Shown: positions 24,283 through 33,232 of the stretch, piece by piece
How the letters are laid out: each line of letters starts with the position of its first letter
Position numbering within the stretch: position 1 is the stretch's first letter
DNA from: Stenomitos frigidus ULC18
GTDB lineage: Bacteria; Cyanobacteriota; Cyanobacteriia; Leptolyngbyales; Leptolyngbyaceae
Length of the DNA stretch: 64,000 nt
Assembly (NCBI RefSeq): GCF_003003795.1
Contig: NZ_PVWK01000123.1
Coordinates: 37,638 to 101,637, forward strand
Direction: 5' to 3'
Made by a program: the position numbers and the translations under genes
Notes under the pieces: model-generated
Databases searched by the model: none
Told to the model about the DNA's origin: nothing
Seen by the model: only the letters and a program-made list of their open reading frames with translations

Positions 24283-25098
24283 ATGACCAATGTCTTATCT
24301 GAGGGGATGAGCCCGTTACTGGCGCTTTCGAATGACCTCGCAGCGATCGTGGAACAGACAGGTACATCGATTGTTTCCGTCAATGGTAGACGACGGCGAT
24401 CGTCCAGTGGCGTTTATTGGCGACAGGGGATTGTCGTCACGGCTGAACATACGATCGGTCGCGATGATGAGATGGCTGTAACTTTGCCAGACGATCGCAC
24501 CTTACCAGCAACCCTGGTCGGCCGCGATGCTGTCACTGATCTAGCCGTGTTGAGACTGAGTGATGAGGCACAGGCAGTCGCTTCCTTGGAGGTGGCAGCG
24601 ATCGGGGATTCAACGCTAAAAGTGGGGCATCTGGTGCTGGCAATCGCGCGTAGTGGTGATAGCGGCGTCAGTGCCAGTATGGGGGTAATTAGTGCCATTG
24701 GCGGCACTTGGCGAAGCTGGCATGGTGGACGCATTGATCAGTTCATTCGTCCGTCTGTAACACTCTATCCAGGCTTTTCAGGAAGTGCGCTCGTGAATAC
24801 GCAAGGGCAGATTGTAGGCGTCAACACAGCTGGCCCCCGTCACATGGCATTGACCATTCCTGCTTCTACTGTCGATCGAGTGGTCGATCGCCTTCTGCAA
24901 GGTGGCAGTTCTGAGCGGGGCTTCCTGGGGCTGGGCATGCTGGCAGAAGGTTTGGGCAACAAAGCGATCGCCCGTCGCTTAACCCTTTCTGAGCATACGG
25001 TCAAGTTTCACATTCGCTCGATCTTCAGCAAGTTCCATGCGTCTAGTTGTACAGAAGCCGTTATTTTAGGCGCTCGTCAGGGTCTGATTTTGTTGTAG
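24283..25098 (+). CDS. Trypsin-like serine protease fused to a LuxR-type helix-turn-helix
   Basis: A 271-residue protein. Residues 20-205 form an HtrA/DegP-type chymotrypsin fold with His56 (V-V-T-A-E-H-T), Asp86 (V-T-D-L-A-V-L) and Ser166 (P-G-F-S-G-S-A) as triad. There is no signal peptide. At R-G-F-L-G-L-G-M, where HtrA enters its PDZ domain, the chain instead goes to LAEGLGNKAIARRLTLSEHT and V-K-F-H-I-R-S-I-F-S-K-F, a GerE/LuxR-type HTH ending with A-V-I-L-G-A-R-Q-G-L. The ATG follows GGAGA. Protease plus DNA-binding domain suggests a regulator sensing a signal through the protease fold or cutting a partner; role unknown. Confidence 0.87.
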   Translation: MTNVLSEGMSPLLALSNDLAAIVEQTGTSIVSVNGRRRRSSSGVYWRQGIVVTAEHTIGRDDEMAVTLPDDRTLPATLVGRDAVTDLAVLRLSDEAQAVASLEVAAIGDSTLKVGHLVLAIARSGDSGVSASMGVISAIGGTWRSWHGGRIDQFIRPSVTLYPGFSGSALVNTQGQIVGVNTAGPRHMALTIPASTVDRVVDRLLQGGSSERGFLGLGMLAEGLGNKAIARRLTLSEHTVKFHIRSIFSKFHASSCTEAVILGARQGLILL

Positions 25099-25126
25099 GT
25101 CGGCAAGAAACTGTGTCTTTAAATGG

Positions 25127-25187
25127 GCGGTCAGCGGTCAGCCTTTAGAGAAAAGCTGATAGCTGATAGCTGATGGCTGATAGCTAG
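25127..25187. repeat. Heptamer fold-back repeat
   Basis: GCGGTCAGCGGTCAGC is followed by CTTTAGAGAAAA and then GCTGATAGCTGATAGCTGAT. The two arms can pair imperfectly. The loop is the same as in MITE-like copy A (reverse complement), so this may be a solo copy of its core. Confidence 0.7.
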
Positions 25188-25198
25188 AAAGCTATGCT

Positions 25199-26263
25199 CT
25201 AACACGCTTCTAAAACATGAGCGGTTTCACGATTAGGGCGAGCTGCCTGCCCTGGGTACGGTTCAACGGCAAAGGGTTGGTCTGGTTCGCTGAGGAGGTG
25301 ACGATCGCATGCGCCAAACAGTTCTGCTTCTGTACGAGCTTGTCGCATATCGCTTAAAAAGGCACCCGTCGCATCCACTCCCTGACCAATGTAGTTGAGA
25401 TACATCTTCATGTGGCTGACGCGCGCACGTTCTGGTATGGACGGCATAGCTGTCGCACAACGCAGGCGTTCAATATAGTCGCGCACCGCAGGTAGCATGA
25501 TATTTGAAACGGGTTGACCGCTCAAGTGTTGGCGAGTTTGCTGAAAAATCCAGGGGTTGCGGATCGCGGCACGACCGATCATGACGCCGGCGGCTTCCGT
25601 TTGAGACAGAACAGCCGCAGCGGCAACGGCAGACGTGACATTACCATTGGCTAAAACGGGACACTGCACCCGTTGCACCGCATGAGCGATCAAGTCGTAA
25701 TGCACGTCGCTATGGTACATCTCCTTCACCGTGCGACCATGCAAGCTCAGCAAGTCGATATTGTGCCGGTTGATGAGGTCAAGAATCCGATCGAAGTTGG
25801 CAGTGTCATCAAAGCCAACCCGCATTTTGACGGTGAAGCGTCCGTTTACGGCCTGGCGCAACTCGCCCAACATACTGTTGAGCTTGTCAGGATCGCGCAA
25901 GAGTCCGCCACCCACATTTTTGCGATAAATGCGAGGCGCAGGGCAGCCTAGATTCAGGTCGATGCCCGCGATCGGATAACGGCTCAGTTCACCAGCCACA
26001 CGCATCAGGTCGGGAATGCTCTCGCCGATAAGTTGCGCAAAAACAGGGCGACCAGACGTGTTCTCTGTAATCGATCGCAGAATGTTTTTATGCAGCCCCG
26101 AATTGGCATAAACGCGAAAATATTCCGTAAAGAAGTAGTCGGGGCTGCCATAGTGAGCGATCACACGCATAAAACGGAGATCCGTCACGTCTTGCATGGG
26201 CGCAAGCGCCGTGAACGGGAGCCCTGAAGCGATCGGTGGAGGCAGGCGGTGAACGGGTGGCAT
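25199..26263 (-). CDS. dus: tRNA-dihydrouridine synthase
   Basis: A 354-residue FMN TIM-barrel enzyme reducing uridine in tRNA with NADPH. Motifs: L-A-P-M-Q-D-V-T-D near residue 20-28, N-L-G-C-P-A-P with the catalytic Cys107, K-N-V-G-G-G-L-L, K-M-R-V-G-F, L-H-G-R-T-V, L-A-N-G-N-V and the FMN phosphate site M-I-G-R-A-A-I-R-N-P-W-I-F. The K-N-V-G-G-G variant points to the branch near DusC-like/cyanobacterial DusB homologues; which uridines it modifies cannot be said. Leftward, downstream of the lptF gene with a 176-base gap holding a palindrome. Confidence 0.9.
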   Translation of the reverse strand: MPPVHRLPPPIASGLPFTALAPMQDVTDLRFMRVIAHYGSPDYFFTEYFRVYANSGLHKNILRSITENTSGRPVFAQLIGESIPDLMRVAGELSRYPIAGIDLNLGCPAPRIYRKNVGGGLLRDPDKLNSMLGELRQAVNGRFTVKMRVGFDDTANFDRILDLINRHNIDLLSLHGRTVKEMYHSDVHYDLIAHAVQRVQCPVLANGNVTSAVAAAAVLSQTEAAGVMIGRAAIRNPWIFQQTRQHLSGQPVSNIMLPAVRDYIERLRCATAMPSIPERARVSHMKMYLNYIGQGVDATGAFLSDMRQARTEAELFGACDRHLLSEPDQPFAVEPYPGQAARPNRETAHVLEAC

Positions 26264-26365
26264 TGGCGCGGTCAGTTGAAGTGCCGAGGGGTCTAAACGA
26301 GAGACACTAGGTAGACTGAGTCATCCTAGCAGTAATCGATTCCCCTTGCCTCCACCTCTTTATGC

Positions 26366-26389
26366 AGGGACGTTACAGGTAACGTCCCT
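26366..26389. repeat. Palindrome, AGGGACGTTAC family
   Basis: AGGGACGTTAC (26366-26376) and GTAACGTCCCT (26379-26389) are separated by two bases. It lies between lptF and dus and may act as a processing or weak termination hairpin. The same core, decayed, occurs at 57619. Confidence 0.75.
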
Positions 26390-26439
26390 TGTATCTTCAG
26401 AGATAGGCAACCCGTCGTCCCTCAGGTGAATAAAACACC

Positions 26440-27627
26440 TTACCGATTAATCCGCACCAGCAAGGCACCACCAAACACGAGCCCAATCAGCGTAGGCAAC
26501 CAGCCTGCCAAAAAGGAGGAGAGAATATCAAACTGGTAAAGGGCTTCACAAATACTAATGAAGAGGTAGTAAGACACAATCAACACCAGGCTGATCCCAA
26601 AGCTGGTGCCACGACCAACGCCGCGACGAGGCTGCGTGCCCAGAGTGGCACCCACTAGCCCAAAGACCAAACAGGCGAAAGGGAACGCCATTTTTTGATC
26701 AATCCGTAGCGTGAGCTTACGAGTTTCTTTTTGGTTACCCGTTTGACTGATCAGGCTCAAGTAATCTCGGATTTGAGCAATATTCATTTCGCTGGGGTCA
26801 AGCGATGTCTGAGCAATATCGAGCGGTGTACGTGGCAGTTGAATCTGCTGTTGCTCAAAACGGATGATGTTTCGGTAGGAACCATCAGGCGCCACGACGT
26901 AAATGGTGCCATTGAAGAAATCCCAGGTTTTCTGGTCAGTATTCCAGAGAGCCGATTCAGAGGCTACAATCTGGTTCAAGCCATTCTGAGAAAAATCAAG
27001 AATGGTCAAACCTTTCATGCGTTTGCCATCGAACTGTTTGGCATAGAAAATGCGGGATAACGCTTTTTCACGATCGCCGTTTGGCTGCTTGAAATCGTTA
27101 AATTCTTGATACAGAATATTTTGTTCCCGGAACGATGGTTCCTTTTTGTTGAGGGCTCGATCGAGCGTTTCGGATGCCTGTCGATTGGCAGCAGGAACCA
27201 CCGCTTCGTTAAAGGCAAATGTAATGCCAGTCACAATCAATCCCATCACGATCGCGGGCGCAATCAGGCGATAAATGCTCACGCCACAGCTTCGTAACGC
27301 GATCAGCTCACTATCACTAGAAAGACGACCATACACGGTCAGGCATGACAACAGCATCGACATTGGAAACGAAAGCCCGATGAAGTAGGGCAGCTTGAGC
27401 AGAAAAACCTGAGCCGCGATCGAAACCGGCAGACCCGCTTCTGTAACCCGCCGCACCAAGTCAAACAGCACGCCGATCGCTACGCCAATGGATGAAAAGG
27501 CACCGACCCCAAAAAGAAACGGCATGATTAGTTCGCTGGCGATATAGCGATCCATCACCGAAAAAATAGCTGTGAGCCAACTGAAGGGTCTTAAAGGCGG
27601 CAGCGGTGCTGTGGAGACTGAAGACAT
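26440..27627 (-). CDS. lptF: LptF/LptG family permease (YjgP/YjgQ)
   Basis: A 395-residue membrane protein: three N-terminal membrane segments (from about 25; the M-D-R-Y-I-A-S-E-L-I-M-P-F-L-F-G opening is typical), a large periplasmic beta-jellyroll loop (about 125-295) and three C-terminal segments with K-M-A-F-P-F-A-C-L-V-F-G-L-V-G. This is the transmembrane part of the lipopolysaccharide exporter. Cyanobacteria usually have one such permease that may serve as a homodimer; only one is seen here. It follows lptA and lptB on the same strand, making a leftward lptA-lptB-lptF block. Symbol F versus G is arbitrary. Confidence 0.88.
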   Translation of the reverse strand: MSSVSTAPLPPLRPFSWLTAIFSVMDRYIASELIMPFLFGVGAFSSIGVAIGVLFDLVRRVTEAGLPVSIAAQVFLLKLPYFIGLSFPMSMLLSCLTVYGRLSSDSELIALRSCGVSIYRLIAPAIVMGLIVTGITFAFNEAVVPAANRQASETLDRALNKKEPSFREQNILYQEFNDFKQPNGDREKALSRIFYAKQFDGKRMKGLTILDFSQNGLNQIVASESALWNTDQKTWDFFNGTIYVVAPDGSYRNIIRFEQQQIQLPRTPLDIAQTSLDPSEMNIAQIRDYLSLISQTGNQKETRKLTLRIDQKMAFPFACLVFGLVGATLGTQPRRGVGRGTSFGISLVLIVSYYLFISICEALYQFDILSSFLAGWLPTLIGLVFGGALLVRINR

Positions 27628-27812
27628 AGAGGAAGGAGATGTGGAAGTGGGTTGATCAGAGGGACTGGGGAGGCGAACGCGCAGGGGAGGTAGAAGGGGG
27701 AGTAAAGTCAGCAGAACTGAGTCAAAGTCAGGTAAAAAGACAAAAGTCAGAATTAACTCAAAATATCTCTTTTGCCCCCTCTGCTTCTCTTAACCCTTCC
27801 ACCTCATCGCCT

Positions 27813-28541
27813 CTAAGGTTGAAAGCTGTCTCCCAAATAATATTGCCGGACAAGCTGATTGCTGTAGAGCTCTTCAGAACTACCGGAAGCCAAAATTTGT
27901 CCGTCTCGCATAATGTAAGAGCGATCGGTAATGGCTAGCGTTTCCCGGACGTTGTGGTCTGTAATCAAGATACCAATCTGGCGATCGCGCAGAGCCGCAA
28001 CAATTTGCTGAATTTCGGCAACGGCGATCGGGTCAACACCAGCAAAAGGCTCATCGAGTAGCAAAAACTTTGGCCCATTCCGCCCTGCTGCCAGTGCCCT
28101 GGCTAATTCAGTACGCCGGCGCTCCCCGCCAGATACCTGAGCCCCTTTGGTGTGGGCTACTTTTTCCAGGCGGAACTCTTTGAGCAAATAACCGAGTCGT
28201 TCATGCCACTCTTGCCGAGGCACGTTAGACTGCTCCATAACCAGGAGAATGTTTTCCTGCACCGTCAAATACCGAAAAATGCTGGCTTCTTGTGCCAGAT
28301 AACCAATGCCCAAACGCGCCCGTCGATGCAGCGGGAGCGACGTAATTTCCGTGTCATTCAGCCAAACGCGCCCCTGATTCGGTTTCTCCAGACCAGTTGC
28401 AATATAAAACGTGGTCGTTTTGCCAGCACCATTGGGCCCCAGCAACCCCACCACTTCTCCCTGGGATACAGATAGGCTGACACGACTGACAACAACCCGT
28501 GCGCCATAGGACTTATGAACATTTTCAAGCGCAATCTTCAA
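27813..28541 (-). CDS. lptB: LPS export ABC transporter ATP-binding protein LptB
   Basis: A 242-residue ATPase: Walker A G-P-N-G-A-G-K-T-T, then F-Y-I-A-T-G-L, Q-loop L-A-Q-E-A-S-I-F-R-Y-L-T-V, signature V-S-G-G-E-R-R-R, Walker B F-L-L-L-D-E-P-F-A-G-V-D-P and switch T-D-H-N-V-R-E-T. These are LptB hallmarks (especially Q-E-A-S-I-F-R). The start at 28541 is a TTG chosen because AGGAG lies 7 bases upstream and K-I-A-L-E-N-V-H-K-S-Y is the family beginning; an ATG at 28589 would add 16 unlike residues. It powers lipopolysaccharide transport with LptF. Confidence 0.92.
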   Translation of the reverse strand: MKIALENVHKSYGARVVVSRVSLSVSQGEVVGLLGPNGAGKTTTFYIATGLEKPNQGRVWLNDTEITSLPLHRRARLGIGYLAQEASIFRYLTVQENILLVMEQSNVPRQEWHERLGYLLKEFRLEKVAHTKGAQVSGGERRRTELARALAAGRNGPKFLLLDEPFAGVDPIAVAEIQQIVAALRDRQIGILITDHNVRETLAITDRSYIMRDGQILASGSSEELYSNQLVRQYYLGDSFQP

Positions 28542-28616
28542 CAGTCCACTCCTGGCTGTGTGGTGCAAGAACGACAAAACTGACGTCAATCTTATCGCGT
28601 ATCAGCGAGCGATGTG

Positions 28617-29204
28617 TCAGCGTGAACCAGGAGACGAGGGGCTAGAGAGCGGCGGAGCGAGATCTGGTTGCTTACGCGGCAAGACTGGCACGGCTGGCGT
28701 AAACTGTGGTTGCGGCGTAAATGGCGCAGAATTTGCAGTCGGAGCGGGTGCTGCCGTAGCCTCTGGGACGAGATAAATCGACTCCACCTGCTTCGGAGCA
28801 TCCGGCAACGCAACAAATTTGCCTTCATCAATCAAGTACGTCACCGTTTCGCCTCGAAGGCTGTTGCCTTGTTGCAAAACATAAACATTGCCACTGAGCA
28901 CAATGCGGCGTTCACGGCTGAAGTATTGAGCCTGAGCCGACGTTGCCTGAATTTGACGCGCCGGATAGTTAATCTGGACATTACCGCGCGCTGTAATCAC
29001 GCCCGTTTTGGAGTTTGCTTCTTGCACGTCCGATCGTAACGTCAGCGAGCGACCCGCCTCAGTTTGAGCGATCGCTGGGTTGCGCGCCAGGAGAAGAGAC
29101 GCCGCACTATCCAGCAACAACACAGTTGCCAAAGCAGAGGGGATGATGGCTGCTAGTTTGAGCGGCTTTAAAGAGACATCAAGTGAACGAAAAAGAGACT
29201 TCAT
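28617..29204 (-). CDS. lptA: LptA/OstA-like periplasmic LPS transport protein
   Basis: A 195-residue exported protein. A membrane/signal segment (about 17-45, ending ...AIAQ) is followed by one OstA/LptA beta-jellyroll repeat region: L-T-L-R-S-D-V-Q-E-A-N-S-K-T-G-V-I-T-A-R-G-N-V, then A-Q-Y-F-S-R-E-R-R-I-V-L-S-G-N-V and G-E-T-V-T-Y-L-I-D-E-G-K-F. The last 50 residues are Pro/Ala/Ser rich and look disordered. LptA forms the bridge for lipopolysaccharide between the membranes. It is the first gene of the leftward lpt block, 75 bases before lptB. Confidence 0.88.
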   Translation of the reverse strand: MKSLFRSLDVSLKPLKLAAIIPSALATVLLLDSAASLLLARNPAIAQTEAGRSLTLRSDVQEANSKTGVITARGNVQINYPARQIQATSAQAQYFSRERRIVLSGNVYVLQQGNSLRGETVTYLIDEGKFVALPDAPKQVESIYLVPEATAAPAPTANSAPFTPQPQFTPAVPVLPRKQPDLAPPLSSPSSPGSR

Positions 29205-29450
29205 GGGGGAGGAAACTCAGCGAGATAGCGAAAAATAGATGTGCAACGCTGACAGATGCTTTAGGTAGTTTACTCAATCCTGCCTGAACTGAAGCGGATT
29301 TGACAAGGAGACTGTCTTGCTGACTGCCGCCGCATCGCACTCAAATCACAAGCAAAAGGGGAGTGTGACGGGTTCTATGACTGGTAAGGGGCAAGAGAAG
29401 TTGCCGTGCGATCGGGTCTTTGCGTGGAAGCGTGTTCGCTATCATCAACC

Positions 29451-29945
29451 TTAACCAGACACTTTTTGGAGCGTTGGAAACGCGAGGATCTGGAGCGAAT
29501 CGGTTTCTAGCGCGCTGATCGCGGTGTTTGAACCCCTATTGGCATGATTCTCATCAGAGCCATCATGCAATAGCGGCAGACCCAGCCGTTGCATCACAGT
29601 CATGACCTGCTCAGGGCCTGCTTGCTGAAGGACTATGAATAATTGCAACGTCTGCGCCAAAAAATGCTCGATATCGATATCGGCGTAGGCTGGCTGATAG
29701 CCACGCAGACGACTCATGCCTTCGCCCATTAAGATCACGGCACCGCGCCAGTTCTGATTACCCAGATGATAGAGGGCAACCGCTATTTGCAGAATACCCT
29801 GATAGAACTTTTTATCCGGCTCTGTTGCTTCAATCCACAAGGCTTCCAGAGTGTCATGACAGGCATAAAACTCTCGCTGGTTGAATTGGTTTACCCCTTG
29901 CCAAAAGGCGTCTGGTAATGTCTCATCTGGTGATGCTTCGCTCAA
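29451..29945 (-). CDS. DUF309 domain protein
   Basis: A 164-residue helical protein with the DUF309 signature: F-N-Q-R-E-F-Y-A-C-H-D-T-L-E-A-L-W-I-E-A (residues about 23-42), F-Y-Q-G-I-L-Q-I-A-V-A-L-Y-H-L and N-W-R-G-A-V-I-L-M-G-E-G-M-S-R-L. The His, Glu and Gln of these motifs form a conserved site in this widely spread, uncharacterised family (bacteria, chloroplast lineage). No neighbour clarifies the role. It stands alone between lptA and the DUF928 gene, transcribed leftward. Confidence 0.88.
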   Translation of the reverse strand: MSEASPDETLPDAFWQGVNQFNQREFYACHDTLEALWIEATEPDKKFYQGILQIAVALYHLGNQNWRGAVILMGEGMSRLRGYQPAYADIDIEHFLAQTLQLFIVLQQAGPEQVMTVMQRLGLPLLHDGSDENHANRGSNTAISALETDSLQILAFPTLQKVSG

Positions 29946-30126
29946 GATCTCTATCCAACTGTTGTGGCGCTATGTTTGCTAAGGGCAAAAAGTAAGCACA
30001 TGGTTCGGAAAAGCAGCCAGTCAGCTCGTACGGAGAAGCAAGCGACAGAAACCAGTAGCGAATCCTACACTTACCACTGATAGCAGACGCTTAATGGCTC
30101 ATTGGCTCACAGCCCCTGTTGCAACT

Positions 30127-30870
30127 TTAGCGCTGGATGGCATGAATAGAGCTATCTTGCAGCAGTTTACACTCGGTCGCATCGATCGCCACACTGTTCA
30201 ACAGCGACTGCCGGAGTGCGTGCAGTTGAGTAGCGCTGCTCGGTGGAGTAAAGGCAGTTTTCAGCACGTCATACCAGAGATTAGCCTGAGCGTAGAGCTT
30301 GGCTTGATTCACACGATCTCGGGTTTGCGCCAACTGGGTTTTTAAGCCTGCTTGCAGCGGTACAACTTCGATCACAGCTTCGGCAAACAGATTGCTAGAA
30401 GGGCGGCTGGGATTGCAGACTAGTTCAACCTGCCAGCGATAGCGCTTACCAATCGTCAACTCAGGCAAAGCGCCTCCAGCAGACATCAACATGATGCCAG
30501 GGACGCTCCGCAAGCGATCATCTTTGATTTCTTTCACCAGTTTAAAGCGATCATTGTCCTGTTCGTACAGCCTAAACTCGATCGGCAAGGACGCAGCATC
30601 ACGCACAAACCAGGCAAACGTAGGACGCGTTGATATCGTCTTTCCTGCTTGCTGGCCAGGCGTCAGCAAAATTAGTGCAGGCACATCAGAGGCGACAGAT
30701 AGTGTGTTGGTACCACAACCTCTGCCACCCGATGACCGACCACTAGCCGGTGCAGTGTCGCTATCTTGCGCAAGACTCAAGACAGGAACAAGCCACAGCC
30801 CTAGGACAAGGCTAGCGGCTAGCCTTGTAACAATTCGTTGCGTAAGAACCAATGCAACTTGATGATTCAT
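30127..30870 (-). CDS. DUF928 domain secreted protein
   Basis: A 247-residue exported protein with a signal segment (RLAASLVLGLWLVPVLSLAQ). The mature part has G-R-S-S-G-G-R-G-C, V-P-A-L-I-L-L-T-P, T-R-P-T-F-A-W-F-V and R-Y-R-W-Q-V-E-L-V-C, which define DUF928, a cyanobacterial family of unknown role. It begins 33 bases after the CHASE2 kinase gene and is probably co-transcribed with it, an association I recall as common, suggesting a link between the kinase and the periplasmic protein. The ATG at 30870 is chosen; a TTG at 30891 is the alternative. Confidence 0.82.
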   Translation of the reverse strand: MNHQVALVLTQRIVTRLAASLVLGLWLVPVLSLAQDSDTAPASGRSSGGRGCGTNTLSVASDVPALILLTPGQQAGKTISTRPTFAWFVRDAASLPIEFRLYEQDNDRFKLVKEIKDDRLRSVPGIMLMSAGGALPELTIGKRYRWQVELVCNPSRPSSNLFAEAVIEVVPLQAGLKTQLAQTRDRVNQAKLYAQANLWYDVLKTAFTPPSSATQLHALRQSLLNSVAIDATECKLLQDSSIHAIQR

Positions 30871-30903
30871 GACTATCCAAGAACGCTCCAAAAACGCTTA
30901 AGA

Positions 30904-32847
30904 CTATTGAAGCCTGTTTGGCGGGTGTTGCGTTGACTGAAATGGGTGATAAAACTGCCACCAGGGTTTTGGGCTACGCCAGACAAGCTCGCAAATCATA
31001 CCGTGGGGAACATGAGGGCGACGCTGGAAGCTGCCTCTCAACGATCGCGCTAATTCTCTAGCTTGAGCGGTTCCCCGTCCTTCTCGGGTCACTAGAGAAA
31101 AATTTGACAAGCCATTATCGATCACCTGCAAAGCATACCAGCTTTTATGATGTCGGCAAATAACATCCAAACAGCTGGCATCGACCGTGTGGTTACCCAC
31201 GTTGCACAACGCTTCCTGTAAAAAAATGCACAGCGCTTGCTTTTGGTCGGTAGAGAGAGGACATTCTTTGAGCGGCGTAAAATCGGGCGGAATGAGCGTA
31301 CGAATAGAGGCAAAACCTGGCAAATCACGTTTTAAGGTGTTTTCGTAGATCTGATAGAGCAGTTCATGAATCGGCGTTTGTGTATAACGCTGATCACCCG
31401 TCGCAATCGCCTGATGCATGGACTCGTAGACTGATCGCAACTCCTGGTTCAACGCTTGTAGTTGCGATCGCAATTTTTCTGTTGGCAAATCGTCCAGACT
31501 TCGCAGTATGGCTGCCAGCGTTTGCAGCGGACCATTATGCACTGAGTCATACGTACGCTTGAGCGTCAAACTACGCTGTTCTAGCAACAGCCGAGCGTCA
31601 CGATCAAACAGCGCTGTGGTCAAGCCTGCTGCAATCAGGGCTAACAGCGCTGGTACCACTGGAACCCACCAGCTGATAGCCATGAACCCGTAGCTCAACG
31701 TGAGTAAGCAAGCGCCACTCCCTGCTAGTCCCAAAAACGTTTTCCAGGGCGATTGCAACAGCAAGCCCAGTACAATACCAAGCACTCCCCAGAACAAAAT
31801 CCAGAGGTATTCTGCGCCTTTTGACCAACTACTTAGCAGCGGACGTTGATCCAGCACTGCACTGATCAGTTGGCTGATCGAGTGGGCATGATTTTCAACA
31901 CCGTAAAGCAACTGATAGTCATCATCGCTTGTGCCGATCGCCTTCGTTATTAAGCTGCCTTTGGTAGCAAACGTCGTCACCGTATCATTCAGGCTGTTTG
32001 GGGCAGTCACGCCCACCAGGACGATACGATCGCGAAGCCATTCTGGCTGCGCTCGGCCCTTTAGAACCTCTGTCATTGAGATCACCCGAAAGGGACGCGG
32101 ATGGCTGCGAAAGTTAAGCAGAATTTGGTTGCCCCCTGCTTTTGCCTGCACGTAACCACCCGTATTGGCACGAAAGCGCGGCAAGGCGATCAGCCCAAGC
32201 TGAATGGGATCGCTTGCACGGGTGCCATGCTGAAGCATGATCCCTTTAGTGCGGAGGTAGTGCGCCGCAAGCAACAATGACAGCGAGTATTTGATCTTCC
32301 CAGAGCTCACCTTGCTGGCTAACAAGCACCGTCGTAGTTTGCCATCTGAGTCAAGCACAATGTCCGCTAAACCGACCTGCGATGCGGGCAACTCTGGGGG
32401 AGGCTTGACTTTAAGCTTGGCAGACCCTCCGCCATCGGCTTCAATACCAATGAGGTTTGGACTGGTGCGAAACACCTGTGCCAGTTCAGCCCGATTGGGG
32501 TCTGTAGTCAAGTCACGAAACAGATCGAGCCCAATCACCGCTGGCTGATAGCGCTGTAGGTTTCGTAGCAGCACTGCCAACTCATGGTCAGGGATTGGAT
32601 ACTTGCCTACAAGACGAATGTCTTCTTCATTAATACCGACGATAACAACGCGTTCATCCGGTGGCTCTAGGGGGCGTGAACGCAGAAAATTATCAAAGGT
32701 AGCCAACTCCAAAAGCTGTAGTGAGCCAGTCATACGCGCGATCGCCACCAGACCAATGACCACCAGCCCCGGAAGTAACCCAATGCGCCAAACCGTAGCA
32801 TGCTGCTCAATTTGTTTCCACAATCCAGCATTCACCTTAATTTTCAT
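30904..32847 (-). CDS. CHASE2-domain sensor histidine kinase
   Basis: A 647-residue membrane sensor. One N-terminal transmembrane helix (about 22-40) leads to a periplasmic CHASE2 domain (about 45-330; F-D-N-F-L-R-S-R-P, V-I-V-G-I-N-E-E-D-I, I-G-L-D-L-F-R-D, then I-V-L-V-G-V-T-A-P-N-S-L-N-D), three transmembrane helices (about 345-415) and a cytoplasmic kinase part. The phosphoacceptor region is Y-D-S-V-H-N-G-P-L-Q and the HATPase has the N box E-A-L-C-N-V-G-N-H, G1 D-N-G-L and G2 G-R-G-T. The NarL-type regulator at 33233-33904 lies upstream on the same strand and is the likely partner; DUF928 follows. Signal unknown. Confidence 0.88.
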   Translation of the reverse strand: MKIKVNAGLWKQIEQHATVWRIGLLPGLVVIGLVAIARMTGSLQLLELATFDNFLRSRPLEPPDERVVIVGINEEDIRLVGKYPIPDHELAVLLRNLQRYQPAVIGLDLFRDLTTDPNRAELAQVFRTSPNLIGIEADGGGSAKLKVKPPPELPASQVGLADIVLDSDGKLRRCLLASKVSSGKIKYSLSLLLAAHYLRTKGIMLQHGTRASDPIQLGLIALPRFRANTGGYVQAKAGGNQILLNFRSHPRPFRVISMTEVLKGRAQPEWLRDRIVLVGVTAPNSLNDTVTTFATKGSLITKAIGTSDDDYQLLYGVENHAHSISQLISAVLDQRPLLSSWSKGAEYLWILFWGVLGIVLGLLLQSPWKTFLGLAGSGACLLTLSYGFMAISWWVPVVPALLALIAAGLTTALFDRDARLLLEQRSLTLKRTYDSVHNGPLQTLAAILRSLDDLPTEKLRSQLQALNQELRSVYESMHQAIATGDQRYTQTPIHELLYQIYENTLKRDLPGFASIRTLIPPDFTPLKECPLSTDQKQALCIFLQEALCNVGNHTVDASCLDVICRHHKSWYALQVIDNGLSNFSLVTREGRGTAQARELARSLRGSFQRRPHVPHGMICELVWRSPKPWWQFYHPFQSTQHPPNRLQ

Positions 32848-32987
32848 TCAAGTAAACAGTGGCTAGGCTTCAACACGATGCGGTAGTAAACGGTAGATGA
32901 CTTGGAGTACGTAACGCTTGCCAATCTCCTCGCTACACAAATATAGCGATCGTCACAACGTTTAGGACATGGGGATCAAAGGGTGTG

Positions 32988-33023
32988 TGGGGGCGTTGCC
33001 CCCAGCCAGGGGTTCCACCCCTG
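32988..33023. repeat. Two tandem G/C hairpins in a 385-base spacer
   Basis: TGGGGGC/GCCCCCA (32988-33004, loop GTT) is followed at once by CAGGGGT/ACCCCTG (33007-33023, loop TCC). Both are perfect 7-bp stems. The spacer (32848-33232) separates the CHASE2 kinase from the response regulator and shows no gene. Confidence 0.75.
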
Positions 33024-33232
33024 CACCCCGTCCTAACCCATCTGTCTATTGCTATAAAGCAGTTTTGAGATTGATACGATCGTCAACAAGATTGGTCATC
33101 GCTAAATTCACTGATGAGTGTGTTATCGGCAGACTACACCAGGTCACGACGCTTGTACCCCTCTAACTGGGTGATTTTTCACCAAAGTTGAGACCAGATG
33201 ATTAACAGTGAGCTTTCATCAGCTGCCAATGC

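Noticed and set aside
25127..25187. Possible CRISPR-like repeats (also at 10448 and 59098)
   Set aside because: Units are 7 bp and contiguous with no spacers, and no cas genes are present.
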